This document shows, piece by piece, positions 43,033 to 50,637 of a stretch of 64,000 bases of DNA (positions are counted from its first letter, which is position 1; the number at the start of each line of letters is the position of its first letter). Location: positions 124,001 through 188,000 of the forward strand of contig NZ_CP057483.1 of assembly GCF_013836145.1 (NCBI RefSeq), written 5' to 3'. The notes under the pieces were generated by a model. That model was not told where the DNA came from, did not search any database, and worked only from the letters and a program-made list of their open reading frames with translations. The translations under genes were made by a program, and so were the position numbers. The DNA comes from Citrobacter sp. RHB25-C09. Lineage in GTDB: Bacteria > Pseudomonadota > Gammaproteobacteria > Enterobacterales > Enterobacteriaceae.

Positions 43033-44211
43033 TCACACCAACACTTCACTGTTCACATCGCGATACTCTTTCGGCGTCGAGTCGTACTCTTTTTTGAATA
43101 CAGAATAGAAATACTGAAGCGAAGGGTAGCCGCACATCTGCGAGATTTCGTTGATCGACAGCGTCGTAGATATCAGCAAACTGCGGGCTTTTTCCAGCTT
43201 TTCAGCGTGGATCACCGCGTGGATGGTCTCTCCTACTTCCTCCTTAAAGCGTTTCTCGAGATTGGATCGTGAAATCCCTACCGCATCCAGCACCTGATCA
43301 ACCTTAATGCCTTTGCATGCATGGTTGCGGATAAAGTGCATGGCCTGGATAACAGCAGGATCGGTCAGTGAGCGGTAGTCCGTAGAGCGACGTTCAACCA
43401 CGCGTACCGGTGGCACCAGAATGCGTTGTAGCGGCATCTCCTCCTCCGCCAGTAATCGGTGCAACAGTTTCGCCGCCTGATAGCCCATCTGCCGCGCACC
43501 CTGCGCCACGGATGACAGTGCAACTCGCGACAGATAACGTGTGAGTTCTTCGTTATCAATACCAATCACGCAGAGCTTCTCAGGGACGGGGATATGCAAA
43601 TGTTCGCAAACCTGAAGAACATGGCGGGCGCGGGCATCGGTCACGGCAATGATCCCCGTTTGTGGTGGCAGCGTTTGCAACCAGTCTGCCAGCCGGTTTT
43701 GCGCGTGCTGCCAGAGTTCAGGTGCCGTCTCCACACCCTGATACACCACGCCACGATATTTTTCCTCTGACACCAACTGGCGAAACGCATGTTCACGTTC
43801 CATTGCCCACCGTTTCCCGCTTGACGCCGGCAGGCCGTAGAAGGCAAAACGGTTAATCCCTTTTTCTTTCAGATGCAGGAAGGCGCTCTCGACCAGCGCA
43901 TGGTTATCGGTGGCAATGTAATGGACGGGGGGATAATTTTCAGCAAGATGATAAGAACCGCCTACGCCAACAATGGGAACGTCGACATCGACTAATAATT
44001 GTGCGATTTCATCATCGTCATAATCAGCAATAACGCCGTCGCCCAACCACTCTTTGATGTTATCAATTCGGGCGCGAAAGTCTTCTTCTATGAATATATC
44101 CCATTCAGATTGTGACGCTTGTAAATATTCACCCACGCCTTCTACAACCTGGCGGTCATAAGCTTTATTCGCATTAAATAACAGGGTTATACGGTGACGT
44201 TTATCAAACAT
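43033..44211 (-). CDS. xylR: Xylose operon regulator XylR
   Basis: D-xylose-dependent activator of xylA and xylB. The ATG at 44211 (MFDKRHRITLLFNANKAYD) gives 392 residues, the E. coli length. The N-terminal two-thirds form a LacI/periplasmic-binding-type sensor domain; the last 100 residues are an AraC helix-turn-helix (KVDQVLDAVGISRSNLEKRFKE, INEISQMCGYPSLQYFYSVFKKEY, in parts). Here it is directly divergent from xylA; in K-12 xylFGH lie between. Confidence 0.95.
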   Translation of the reverse strand: MFDKRHRITLLFNANKAYDRQVVEGVGEYLQASQSEWDIFIEEDFRARIDNIKEWLGDGVIADYDDDEIAQLLVDVDVPIVGVGGSYHLAENYPPVHYIATDNHALVESAFLHLKEKGINRFAFYGLPASSGKRWAMEREHAFRQLVSEEKYRGVVYQGVETAPELWQHAQNRLADWLQTLPPQTGIIAVTDARARHVLQVCEHLHIPVPEKLCVIGIDNEELTRYLSRVALSSVAQGARQMGYQAAKLLHRLLAEEEMPLQRILVPPVRVVERRSTDYRSLTDPAVIQAMHFIRNHACKGIKVDQVLDAVGISRSNLEKRFKEEVGETIHAVIHAEKLEKARSLLISTTLSINEISQMCGYPSLQYFYSVFKKEYDSTPKEYRDVNSEVLV

Positions 44212-44530
44212 AAGAACATATCCTGAAAAATGTGAACATGGGCAGGTCGATACTATCACTTGCGTTGACGTCTTGCGAAATTCACCATACCAGAACCGAG
44301 AAGACAATTGTCATTTCTTATCCTTCAGTTACGGTTTTTTGTTTATTCCTGAACCTTCGATCGCGATCGCCTTTTTATTTGGTCATTTTGGTTGTTTTTT
44401 TGGGAGCCAGCGCACATTTGGGTATTCTCTTAATGGCGGAATGAAATAACGTAATTGAGCTCTAAATCAGGAAATTCCAGTATTAAGCCATCGCAATTAC
44501 TCGCTGTATTATCTGATTACGGAGTTTATT
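44212..44530. promoter_or_regulatory. xylR-xylA control region
   Basis: 319 bp between divergent genes, presumably with XylR and CRP sites. The part close to xylA (CGCAATTACTCGCTG, TTATCTGATTACGGAG) resembles the E. coli xylA leader. I cannot place XylR half-sites with confidence. Confidence 0.5.
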
Positions 44531-45853
44531 ATGCAGGCATATTTTGACCAACTCGATCGCGTTCGTTATGAAGGCACCAAAACCACTAATCCATTAGCAT
44601 TCCGTCATTACAATCCGGACGAAGTTGTACTGGGCAAACGCATGGAAGATCATTTGCGCTTTGCTGCCTGCTACTGGCACACCTTCTGCTGGAACGGTGC
44701 GGATATGTTTGGCGTTGGCGCGTTTGATCGCCCATGGCAGCAGCCGGGTGAAGCCATTGCACTGGCAAAACGCAAAGCGGACGTCGCGTTCGAGTTTTTC
44801 CACAAGCTGAATGTTCCTTATTACTGCTTCCATGACATCGACGTATCTCCGGAAGGTGCGTCGCTGAAAGAGTACAAAAACAACTTCGCGCAGATGGTTG
44901 ACGTGCTGGCTGCGAAGCAAGAAGAAAGCGGCGTGAAGCTGCTCTGGGGCACCGCAAACTGCTTCACTAACCCGCGCTACGGCGCAGGCGCAGCGACTAA
45001 CCCGGATCCAGAGGTGTTCAGCTGGGCGGCAACTCAGGTTGTCACCGCGATGGACGCCACGCACAAGCTGGGCGGTGAAAACTACGTGCTGTGGGGTGGT
45101 CGTGAAGGCTATGAAACCTTGCTGAACACCGACCTGCGTCAGGAACGTGAGCAGATTGGCCGCTTCATGCAGATGGTCGTAGAGCACAAACACAAAACCG
45201 GGTTCCAGGGCACGCTGCTGATCGAACCAAAACCGCAGGAGCCAACCAAGCACCAGTATGATTACGATGCTTCCACTGTCTACGGCTTCCTGAAACAGTT
45301 TGGTCTGGAAAAAGAGATCAAACTGAATATCGAAGCGAACCACGCAACGCTGGCGGGCCATTCTTTCCATCATGAAATCGCGACGGCGATTGCGCTGGGG
45401 CTGTTCGGTTCCGTGGATGCCAACCGTGGTGATGCGCAGTTGGGCTGGGATACCGACCAGTTCCCGAATAGCGTGGAAGAGAATGCGCTGGTGATGTACG
45501 AAATCCTGAAAGCGGGCGGTTTCACCACGGGTGGTCTGAACTTTGATGCCAAAGTCCGTCGTCAGAGCACGGATAAATACGATCTGTTCTACGGCCATAT
45601 TGGCGCAATGGATACCATGGCGCTGTCACTGAAAATTGCTGCGCGCATGATCGAAGATGGCGAACTGGATAAACGCGTTGCGAAGCGCTATGCCGGTTGG
45701 AACAGCGAGCTGGGTCAGCAGATCCTGAAAGGGCAGATGTCGTTAAGCGAACTGTCGCACTATGCTGAACAGCATAACCTGGCGCCGGTGCATCAGAGTG
45801 GTCATCAGGAGCGCCTGGAAAACCTGGTGAATCATTATCTGTTCGACAAGTAA
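44531..45853 (+). CDS. xylA: Xylose isomerase
   Basis: Converts D-xylose to D-xylulose in the cytoplasm with two divalent metals. 440 residues, as in E. coli. The TIM-barrel active site is intact: FHDIDVSPEG with the catalytic His, LWGGREGYETL, LIEPKPQEPTKHQYD with metal-binding Glu, NIEANHATLAGHSFHHE, and DANRGDAQLGWDTDQFP. It precedes xylB by 73 bp that contain one REP element. Confidence 0.98.
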   Translation: MQAYFDQLDRVRYEGTKTTNPLAFRHYNPDEVVLGKRMEDHLRFAACYWHTFCWNGADMFGVGAFDRPWQQPGEAIALAKRKADVAFEFFHKLNVPYYCFHDIDVSPEGASLKEYKNNFAQMVDVLAAKQEESGVKLLWGTANCFTNPRYGAGAATNPDPEVFSWAATQVVTAMDATHKLGGENYVLWGGREGYETLLNTDLRQEREQIGRFMQMVVEHKHKTGFQGTLLIEPKPQEPTKHQYDYDASTVYGFLKQFGLEKEIKLNIEANHATLAGHSFHHEIATAIALGLFGSVDANRGDAQLGWDTDQFPNSVEENALVMYEILKAGGFTTGGLNFDAKVRRQSTDKYDLFYGHIGAMDTMALSLKIAARMIEDGELDKRVAKRYAGWNSELGQQILKGQMSLSELSHYAEQHNLAPVHQSGHQERLENLVNHYLFDK

Positions 45854-45876
45854 TGACTGACTGAAAGCGTTCGTAG

Positions 45877-45902
45877 GCCCGGTAAGCTTAGCGCCACCGG
45901 GC
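45877..45902. repeat. REP palindrome between xylA and xylB
   Basis: GCCCGGTAAGCTT ... CCACCGGGC, located in the intercistronic gap; likely protects xylA mRNA, as in other enterobacterial operons. Confidence 0.8.
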
Positions 45903-45926
45903 ATTTCTGTTAAAGGAGTCACCGCA

Positions 45927-47381
45927 ATGTATATCGGGATCGATCTTGGCACCTCGGGCGTAAAAGCCATTTTGCTCAATGAGCAGGGTGAGGTTGTCGC
46001 GTCGCAAACGGAAAAACTGACCGTCTCCCGTCCTCATCCGCTGTGGTCGGAACAGGACCCTGAACAGTGGTGGCAGGCAACGGATCGCGCGCTGAAAGCG
46101 TTGGGCAAGCAGCACTCACTGAACGGCGTGAAAGCCCTGGGTATTGCCGGACAGATGCACGGCGCCACGCTACTCGACAGCAATCAGCATGTGCTTCGCC
46201 CGGCAATTTTGTGGAATGACGGGCGCTGTGGTGAAGAGTGTGCGCTGCTGGAGGCACAGGTGCCCCGGTCTCGCGCTATCACCGGCAATCTGATGATGCC
46301 CGGTTTTACTGCACCGAAACTGCTGTGGGTTCAGCGTCATGAACCGGATATTTTCCGTCAGGTCGCAAAAGTGCTGCTGCCAAAAGACTATCTGCGGTTG
46401 CGCATGACCGGAGAGTTCGCCAGCGATATGTCTGATGCGGCGGGTACCATGTGGCTGGATGTGGAAAAGCGCGACTGGAGCGACGTGATGCTGAAGGCCT
46501 GTGGCCTGACTCGCGAGCATATGCCCGCGCTTTTCGAAGGTACTGAAATTACCGGAACGCTACTGCCAGAAGTGGCGAGGGCGTGGGGTATGCCTGCGGT
46601 TTCCGTTGTTGCCGGTGGGGGTGATAACGCGGCGGGTGCGGTCGGCGTAGGAATGGTCGATGCCGATCAGGCAATGCTCTCGCTGGGAACATCAGGCGTC
46701 TATTTTGCCGTTAGCGAGGGGTTCCTGAGCAAGCCAGAAAGCGCGGTACACAGTTTTTGTCACGCGTTACCTGATCGGTGGCACCTGATGTCGGTGATGC
46801 TTAGCGCGGCGTCGTGTCTGGACTGGGCAGCGAAGTTAACCGGACTGGAGACGGTGCCTGCTCTGATCGATGCGGCGCAACAGGCCGATGAGAGTGCCGA
46901 CCCTGTCTGGTTCTTGCCGTATCTCTCCGGGGAACGCACACCGCATAATAACCCGCAGGCGAAAGGTGTTTTCTTTGGCCTGACTCATCAGCACGGTCCT
47001 GCTGAGCTGGCGCGAGCGGTGCTGGAAGGCGTAGGCTATGCGCTGGCTGACGGAATGGATGTGGTGCATGCCTGTGGCGTACAACCACGCAGCATTACGC
47101 TGATTGGCGGCGGCGCACGTAGCGCATACTGGCGGCAGATGCTGGCAGATATCAGCGGATTACAGCTTGATTACCGTACCGGTGGTGACGTCGGCCCGGC
47201 TCTGGGAGCGGCCCGACTGGCACAGATCGCCATGAACCCGGAACGACCGCTGACGGAACTGCTACCTCAGCTTCCGCTGGAACAAACACACGAGCCAAAC
47301 CCAGAGCACTATGCGAAGTATCAACAACGGCGCGAGACTTTCCGTCGTCTCTATCAGCAACTCCTTCCGCTGATGTCTTAA
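45927..47381 (+). CDS. xylB: Xylulokinase
   Basis: Phosphorylates D-xylulose to xylulose 5-phosphate, which enters the pentose phosphate pathway. FGGY-family kinase of 484 residues. MYIGIDLGTSGVKAILLN is the N-terminal phosphate loop; GIAGQMHGATLLD binds the sugar; VVAGGGDNAAGAVGVG holds the catalytic Asp; TLIGGGARSAYWRQM is the adenosine motif. AAAGGAG precedes the start. Confidence 0.98.
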   Translation: MYIGIDLGTSGVKAILLNEQGEVVASQTEKLTVSRPHPLWSEQDPEQWWQATDRALKALGKQHSLNGVKALGIAGQMHGATLLDSNQHVLRPAILWNDGRCGEECALLEAQVPRSRAITGNLMMPGFTAPKLLWVQRHEPDIFRQVAKVLLPKDYLRLRMTGEFASDMSDAAGTMWLDVEKRDWSDVMLKACGLTREHMPALFEGTEITGTLLPEVARAWGMPAVSVVAGGGDNAAGAVGVGMVDADQAMLSLGTSGVYFAVSEGFLSKPESAVHSFCHALPDRWHLMSVMLSAASCLDWAAKLTGLETVPALIDAAQQADESADPVWFLPYLSGERTPHNNPQAKGVFFGLTHQHGPAELARAVLEGVGYALADGMDVVHACGVQPRSITLIGGGARSAYWRQMLADISGLQLDYRTGGDVGPALGAARLAQIAMNPERPLTELLPQLPLEQTHEPNPEHYAKYQQRRETFRRLYQQLLPLMS

Positions 47382-47385
47382 GCTG

Positions 47386-47414
47386 AATCCCTCCTGCTAC
47401 AGGAGGGATTTTCT
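47386..47414 (+). terminator. xylAB terminator
   Basis: AATCCCTCCTG and CAGGAGGGATT pair perfectly over a 3-nt loop, followed by a short T-rich tail, directly after the xylB stop. Confidence 0.85.
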
Positions 47415-47545
47415 CGTTGTATGTTAAAACCTAATTCATAAATTAATTGCATGAATTAATTCCTAATTTTTCCGAAGAAGTCATTTTCCATTGTGGTCTT
47501 TGACGGGTTATCCCTAATCTGCATTTATTGGATAAGGAGATCCCA

Positions 47546-47923
47546 ATGAAAGGCGCAACGTTTATTTCTTGGCTGTTACTCATTTCAGGCACGCTGGTTT
47601 ACGTTATTGGCTTGTGGCGGGCATGCCCGTTGTTAAGCGGAAAAGGCTATTTTCTTGGCGTATTAATGACCGCCATGTTTGTCACATACGTTTATTTGCG
47701 AGAAGAAAAACGCGGGTCGCCGGATGAACGCTTTGTCCTGGTCTGCAAACTCGTGGCGCTCATCACCCTTGGGTTATTGTTCGTCGGCGTCGTCAATGCC
47801 CCCCTGACATATCCTGAAAAGGTGCTTTACCCGGCGGCACTCTTCGTCGGTTTACTGGGACAGGTGCGCGTTGCAATGTGTTCGCAAAGCGCCTGTTCAT
47901 CGCCTGAAAGGGTAGAACGCTAA
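47546..47923 (+). CDS. yiaB: YiaB-like inner-membrane protein (YiaA/B two-helix domain)
   Basis: 125 residues from the ATG at 47546, which has AAGGAGA at good distance; a TTG at 47528 lies inside this ribosome binding site. Four hydrophobic segments are arranged as two pairs, with CPLLSGKGYFLGVLMTAMF as in E. coli YiaB. Function unknown. E. coli has both yiaB and yiaA between xylB and wecH; only one is here. Its stop overlaps the start of a 21-codon frame. Confidence 0.88.
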   Translation: MKGATFISWLLLISGTLVYVIGLWRACPLLSGKGYFLGVLMTAMFVTYVYLREEKRGSPDERFVLVCKLVALITLGLLFVGVVNAPLTYPEKVLYPAALFVGLLGQVRVAMCSQSACSSPERVER

Positions 47924-47988
47924 TGTTATGGTGTCTGGCTTGTTATCTGCTTCGACGTCTACGACGGCGTTTTCCTGATAAGGGGTAG
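47923..47988 (+). CDS. Possible 21-residue peptide coupled to yiaB
   Basis: The ATG shares the A of the yiaB stop (TAATG), and the frame runs MLWCLACYLL then RRLRRRFPDKG to TAG. A hydrophobic first half and an Arg-rich second half are what small membrane peptides look like. There is no separate ribosome binding site beyond coupling, and no known homologue comes to mind, so it may be chance. Confidence 0.3.
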   Translation: MLWCLACYLLRRLRRRFPDKG

Positions 47989-48030
47989 TGCCACACTGAA
48001 TTCAGTTGGCTTTTCTACCCGTTTGCTGGT

Positions 48031-49026
48031 TCAACTCACCAGTCGGCGCGTATCTATACGCTGCAACAGTATAGAAAGAAGCAAACTGCCTGCCAGCGTC
48101 GCGCTAAAAATCCACAGCATATCTAACGGCGGCCAGCTTTTTATCTCAAGCCCGCTGGTGCGTAAGGCATGGATAATCAGTGCGTGAAAACCGTAAATGC
48201 CCAGCGAGTGGCGGGAGATCAGTCCAAGCCCGGGCACGGTTGAGGTATTGAGGGTGTTTTTGACCAGCGTCAGCAGCGCGATAGCGCAGATAAAAACCAT
48301 CGGCCCGCAGTACAGATACCAGGTGTCGGCAAAATTGCCGCGCCACTCCAGTTCATGGAGCGTTCCGCGTGAAATGATCGCAACCCCGGCAATAAAAACG
48401 ATGGCACAAACCCCGGAAAGCGCACGTTTTTGCGTTTCGAATGCGCCGATAGCACGCCCCAGGATCCCGTACAGAATGTAGTAAAAGGTGTCGCCGCTGA
48501 TATACAAATTGATTGGTAACCACTCAAAACCGCCGATCTTTTGCGAAACGGTATTCGGGTTGGCGACAATACCGAGAATGACCATCAGTATGAGCAACAT
48601 TTTACCGCTGACGTTTTTCACCTGAATCAACGGCGAAACCAGGTAGACCACCGCAATCGCAAAGAAAAACCACAGGTGATAGAACACCGGTTTTTGCAGC
48701 AGATTTTTTAAGGAGAGCTCGGCGTTGATTGAGGTGAATAAGGTGATGTAAATCAGGGCGATGGCGCTGTAGAACAACAGGCAGAGCGCAATGCGCACAA
48801 AGTGACGTGGCTGCGCGCTGCGTTCACCAAAAAAGAGATACCCTGAAATCATAAAAAACAACGGTACGCTAACGCGTGACGCTGAATTCAGTACGTTAGC
48901 CAGATCCCAGTTGAACGGCGTGACGCTCTGCGCATTGGTGATGTACCAGGTGGTGGTATGAATCATCACGACCATTAAACACGCGATCCCTCGCAGATTA
49001 TCAATCCAGAAAATTTTGGGCTGCAT
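48031..49026 (-). CDS. wecH: WecH, O-acetyltransferase of enterobacterial common antigen
   Basis: 331 residues, about ten membrane segments, acyltransferase-3 family. It adds O-acetyl groups to GlcNAc residues of enterobacterial common antigen (shown for E. coli). Motifs: FWIDNLRGIACLMVVMIHTT at the N-terminus with the conserved Arg and His, RVSVPLFFMISGYLFFGE, and SRHSLGIYGFHALII. Divergent from ysaB. Confidence 0.93.
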   Translation of the reverse strand: MQPKIFWIDNLRGIACLMVVMIHTTTWYITNAQSVTPFNWDLANVLNSASRVSVPLFFMISGYLFFGERSAQPRHFVRIALCLLFYSAIALIYITLFTSINAELSLKNLLQKPVFYHLWFFFAIAVVYLVSPLIQVKNVSGKMLLILMVILGIVANPNTVSQKIGGFEWLPINLYISGDTFYYILYGILGRAIGAFETQKRALSGVCAIVFIAGVAIISRGTLHELEWRGNFADTWYLYCGPMVFICAIALLTLVKNTLNTSTVPGLGLISRHSLGIYGFHALIIHALRTSGLEIKSWPPLDMLWIFSATLAGSLLLSILLQRIDTRRLVS

Positions 49027-49174
49027 CAGTTCCTCTGTTTGCGTGTTGAATCAGGGACGGCGGAATTTTTGTTAAGGTATCCCGTTGGAAAAATCCGATT
49101 TTTTGCGCTAAAGCTTGTGATGGTTGAGGGGATTCGCAAAATGCATCTGACTTATACACATAATCAATCGAGCT

Positions 49175-49262
49175 GCTTCAAGGGAAGAAATCCTCTGGAG
49201 CATAGATAACTCTATGACAGGGGTTTCTGAGTGTAGCCAACAAAGAGGCAACGCGAAGGATG
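49175..49262 (+). ncRNA. Candidate structured leader RNA upstream of ysaB
   Basis: On the plus strand GAAATCCTCTG (49187-49197) pairs with CAGGGGTTTC (49218-49227) with a one-base bulge, enclosing a second perfect stem CATAGA/TCTATG (49201-49216, loop TAAC). Unpaired purine-rich sequence follows (GAGTGTAGCCAAC, GCAACGCGAAGGATGACG). The element ends about 60 nt before the ysaB start. It reads like an RNA, not a promoter; I do not recognise a named family. Confidence 0.45.
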
Positions 49263-49320
49263 ACGTGTATATACCTTAATAATAATAAGTCCGATCGGCA
49301 AACAAGGCGGTAATTAAGTC

Positions 49321-49620
49321 ATGATGAAGAGGCTCTTTCCGGCGATGGTCATTTTCCTTTTGGCCGGGTGCTCAACCGAGCAACCGCCCGTTCAAAAAGC
49401 GCAACAGGTAAAGGTGACTCCAACGCAGACGCTAAATATGGAGGCGTTGTGTAAAACGGAGGTGGCCCGACGTTACAACACAGATACACAGGAAATTGAC
49501 GTACTGGGGTTTGAACAATTTCAGGGAAGCTACGAGATGCGCGGCTTTACCTTCCGTAAAGAGAGTTTTGTCTGCTCTTTTGACGCGGATGGGCAGTTTT
49601 TACATCTTTCCATGCGTTAA
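49321..49620 (+). CDS. ysaB: YsaB, small lipoprotein
   Basis: 99 residues with a lipoprotein signal: VIFLLAGCSTEQ, lipobox Cys at about residue 18, then a periplasmic domain with two further Cys (EALCKTEVARRY and ESFVCSFDADG) that could form a disulfide. Function unknown; the length equals E. coli YsaB. It lies upstream of glyQS but with its own gap of 96 bp. Confidence 0.88.
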   Translation: MMKRLFPAMVIFLLAGCSTEQPPVQKAQQVKVTPTQTLNMEALCKTEVARRYNTDTQEIDVLGFEQFQGSYEMRGFTFRKESFVCSFDADGQFLHLSMR

Positions 49621-49716
49621 GCCCTGCCTTTTTCCCGTTTCGTACTGTATATCTTGCAGTCAGCGGGTATACTGAACCCTTCCTTTTAAAACCACACGTA
49701 TCCAGCACGAAATACT

Positions 49717-50628
49717 ATGCAAAAGTTTGATACCAAGACCTTCCAGGGCCTGATCCTGACATTACAGGATTACTGGGCTCGTCAGGGCTGCACCATTGTT
49801 CAACCTTTGGACATGGAAGTAGGCGCAGGCACCTCACACCCGATGACCAGCCTGCGTGCGTTGGGGCCAGAACCCATGGCAACCGCGTATGTGCAACCTT
49901 CTCGTCGTCCTACCGATGGACGCTATGGCGAAAACCCGAACCGTTTACAGCACTACTATCAGTTCCAGGTGGTCATTAAGCCTTCACCGGACAACATTCA
50001 GGAGCTGTACCTTGGGTCGCTGAAAGAGCTGGGTATGGATCCGACCATTCACGATATTCGCTTCGTGGAAGATAACTGGGAAAACCCAACGCTGGGTGCC
50101 TGGGGTCTGGGTTGGGAAGTGTGGCTGAATGGTATGGAAGTGACGCAATTTACTTACTTCCAGCAGGTTGGCGGTCTGGAATGTAAACCGATCACCGGTG
50201 AGATCACCTATGGTCTGGAACGTCTGGCTATGTACATTCAGGGCGTAGACAGCGTTTACGACCTGGTCTGGAGCGACGGCCCGCTGGGTAAAACCACTTA
50301 CGGCGACGTGTTCCATCAAAACGAAGTGGAGCAATCCACTTATAACTTCGAATATGCCGATGTGGATTTCCTGTTCACCTGCTTCGAGCAGTACGAGAAA
50401 GAAGCACAGCAGTTGCTGGCGCTGGAAAATCCGCTGCCGCTGCCTGCCTACGAGCGTATTCTGAAGGCCGCCCACAGCTTCAACCTGCTGGATGCGCGTA
50501 AAGCCATCTCTGTCACCGAGCGTCAGCGCTACATTCTGCGTATTCGCACTCTGACCAAAGCAGTGGCAGAAGCTTACTATGCTTCCCGTGAAGCCCTCGG
50601 CTTCCCGATGTGCAATAAAGACAAATAA
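49717..50628 (+). CDS. glyQ: Glycyl-tRNA synthetase alpha subunit
   Basis: 303-residue catalytic subunit of the tetrameric bacterial enzyme; activates glycine. Class II features: FQGLILTLQDYWARQGC, the MTSLRALGPEPMATAYVQPSRRPTDGRYGENPNR region (in parts) with motif 2, and GLERLAMYIQGVDSVYDL with motif 3. The stop is 9 nt before glyS with GAGG between; the two are cotranslated. Confidence 0.98.
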   Translation: MQKFDTKTFQGLILTLQDYWARQGCTIVQPLDMEVGAGTSHPMTSLRALGPEPMATAYVQPSRRPTDGRYGENPNRLQHYYQFQVVIKPSPDNIQELYLGSLKELGMDPTIHDIRFVEDNWENPTLGAWGLGWEVWLNGMEVTQFTYFQQVGGLECKPITGEITYGLERLAMYIQGVDSVYDLVWSDGPLGKTTYGDVFHQNEVEQSTYNFEYADVDFLFTCFEQYEKEAQQLLALENPLPLPAYERILKAAHSFNLLDARKAISVTERQRYILRIRTLTKAVAEAYYASREALGFPMCNKDK

Positions 50629-50637
50629 GAGGCGGCC

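Noticed and set aside
44594..45598. A 334-codon minus-strand frame
   Set aside because: Antisense to xylA; no start site and no recognisable domain.
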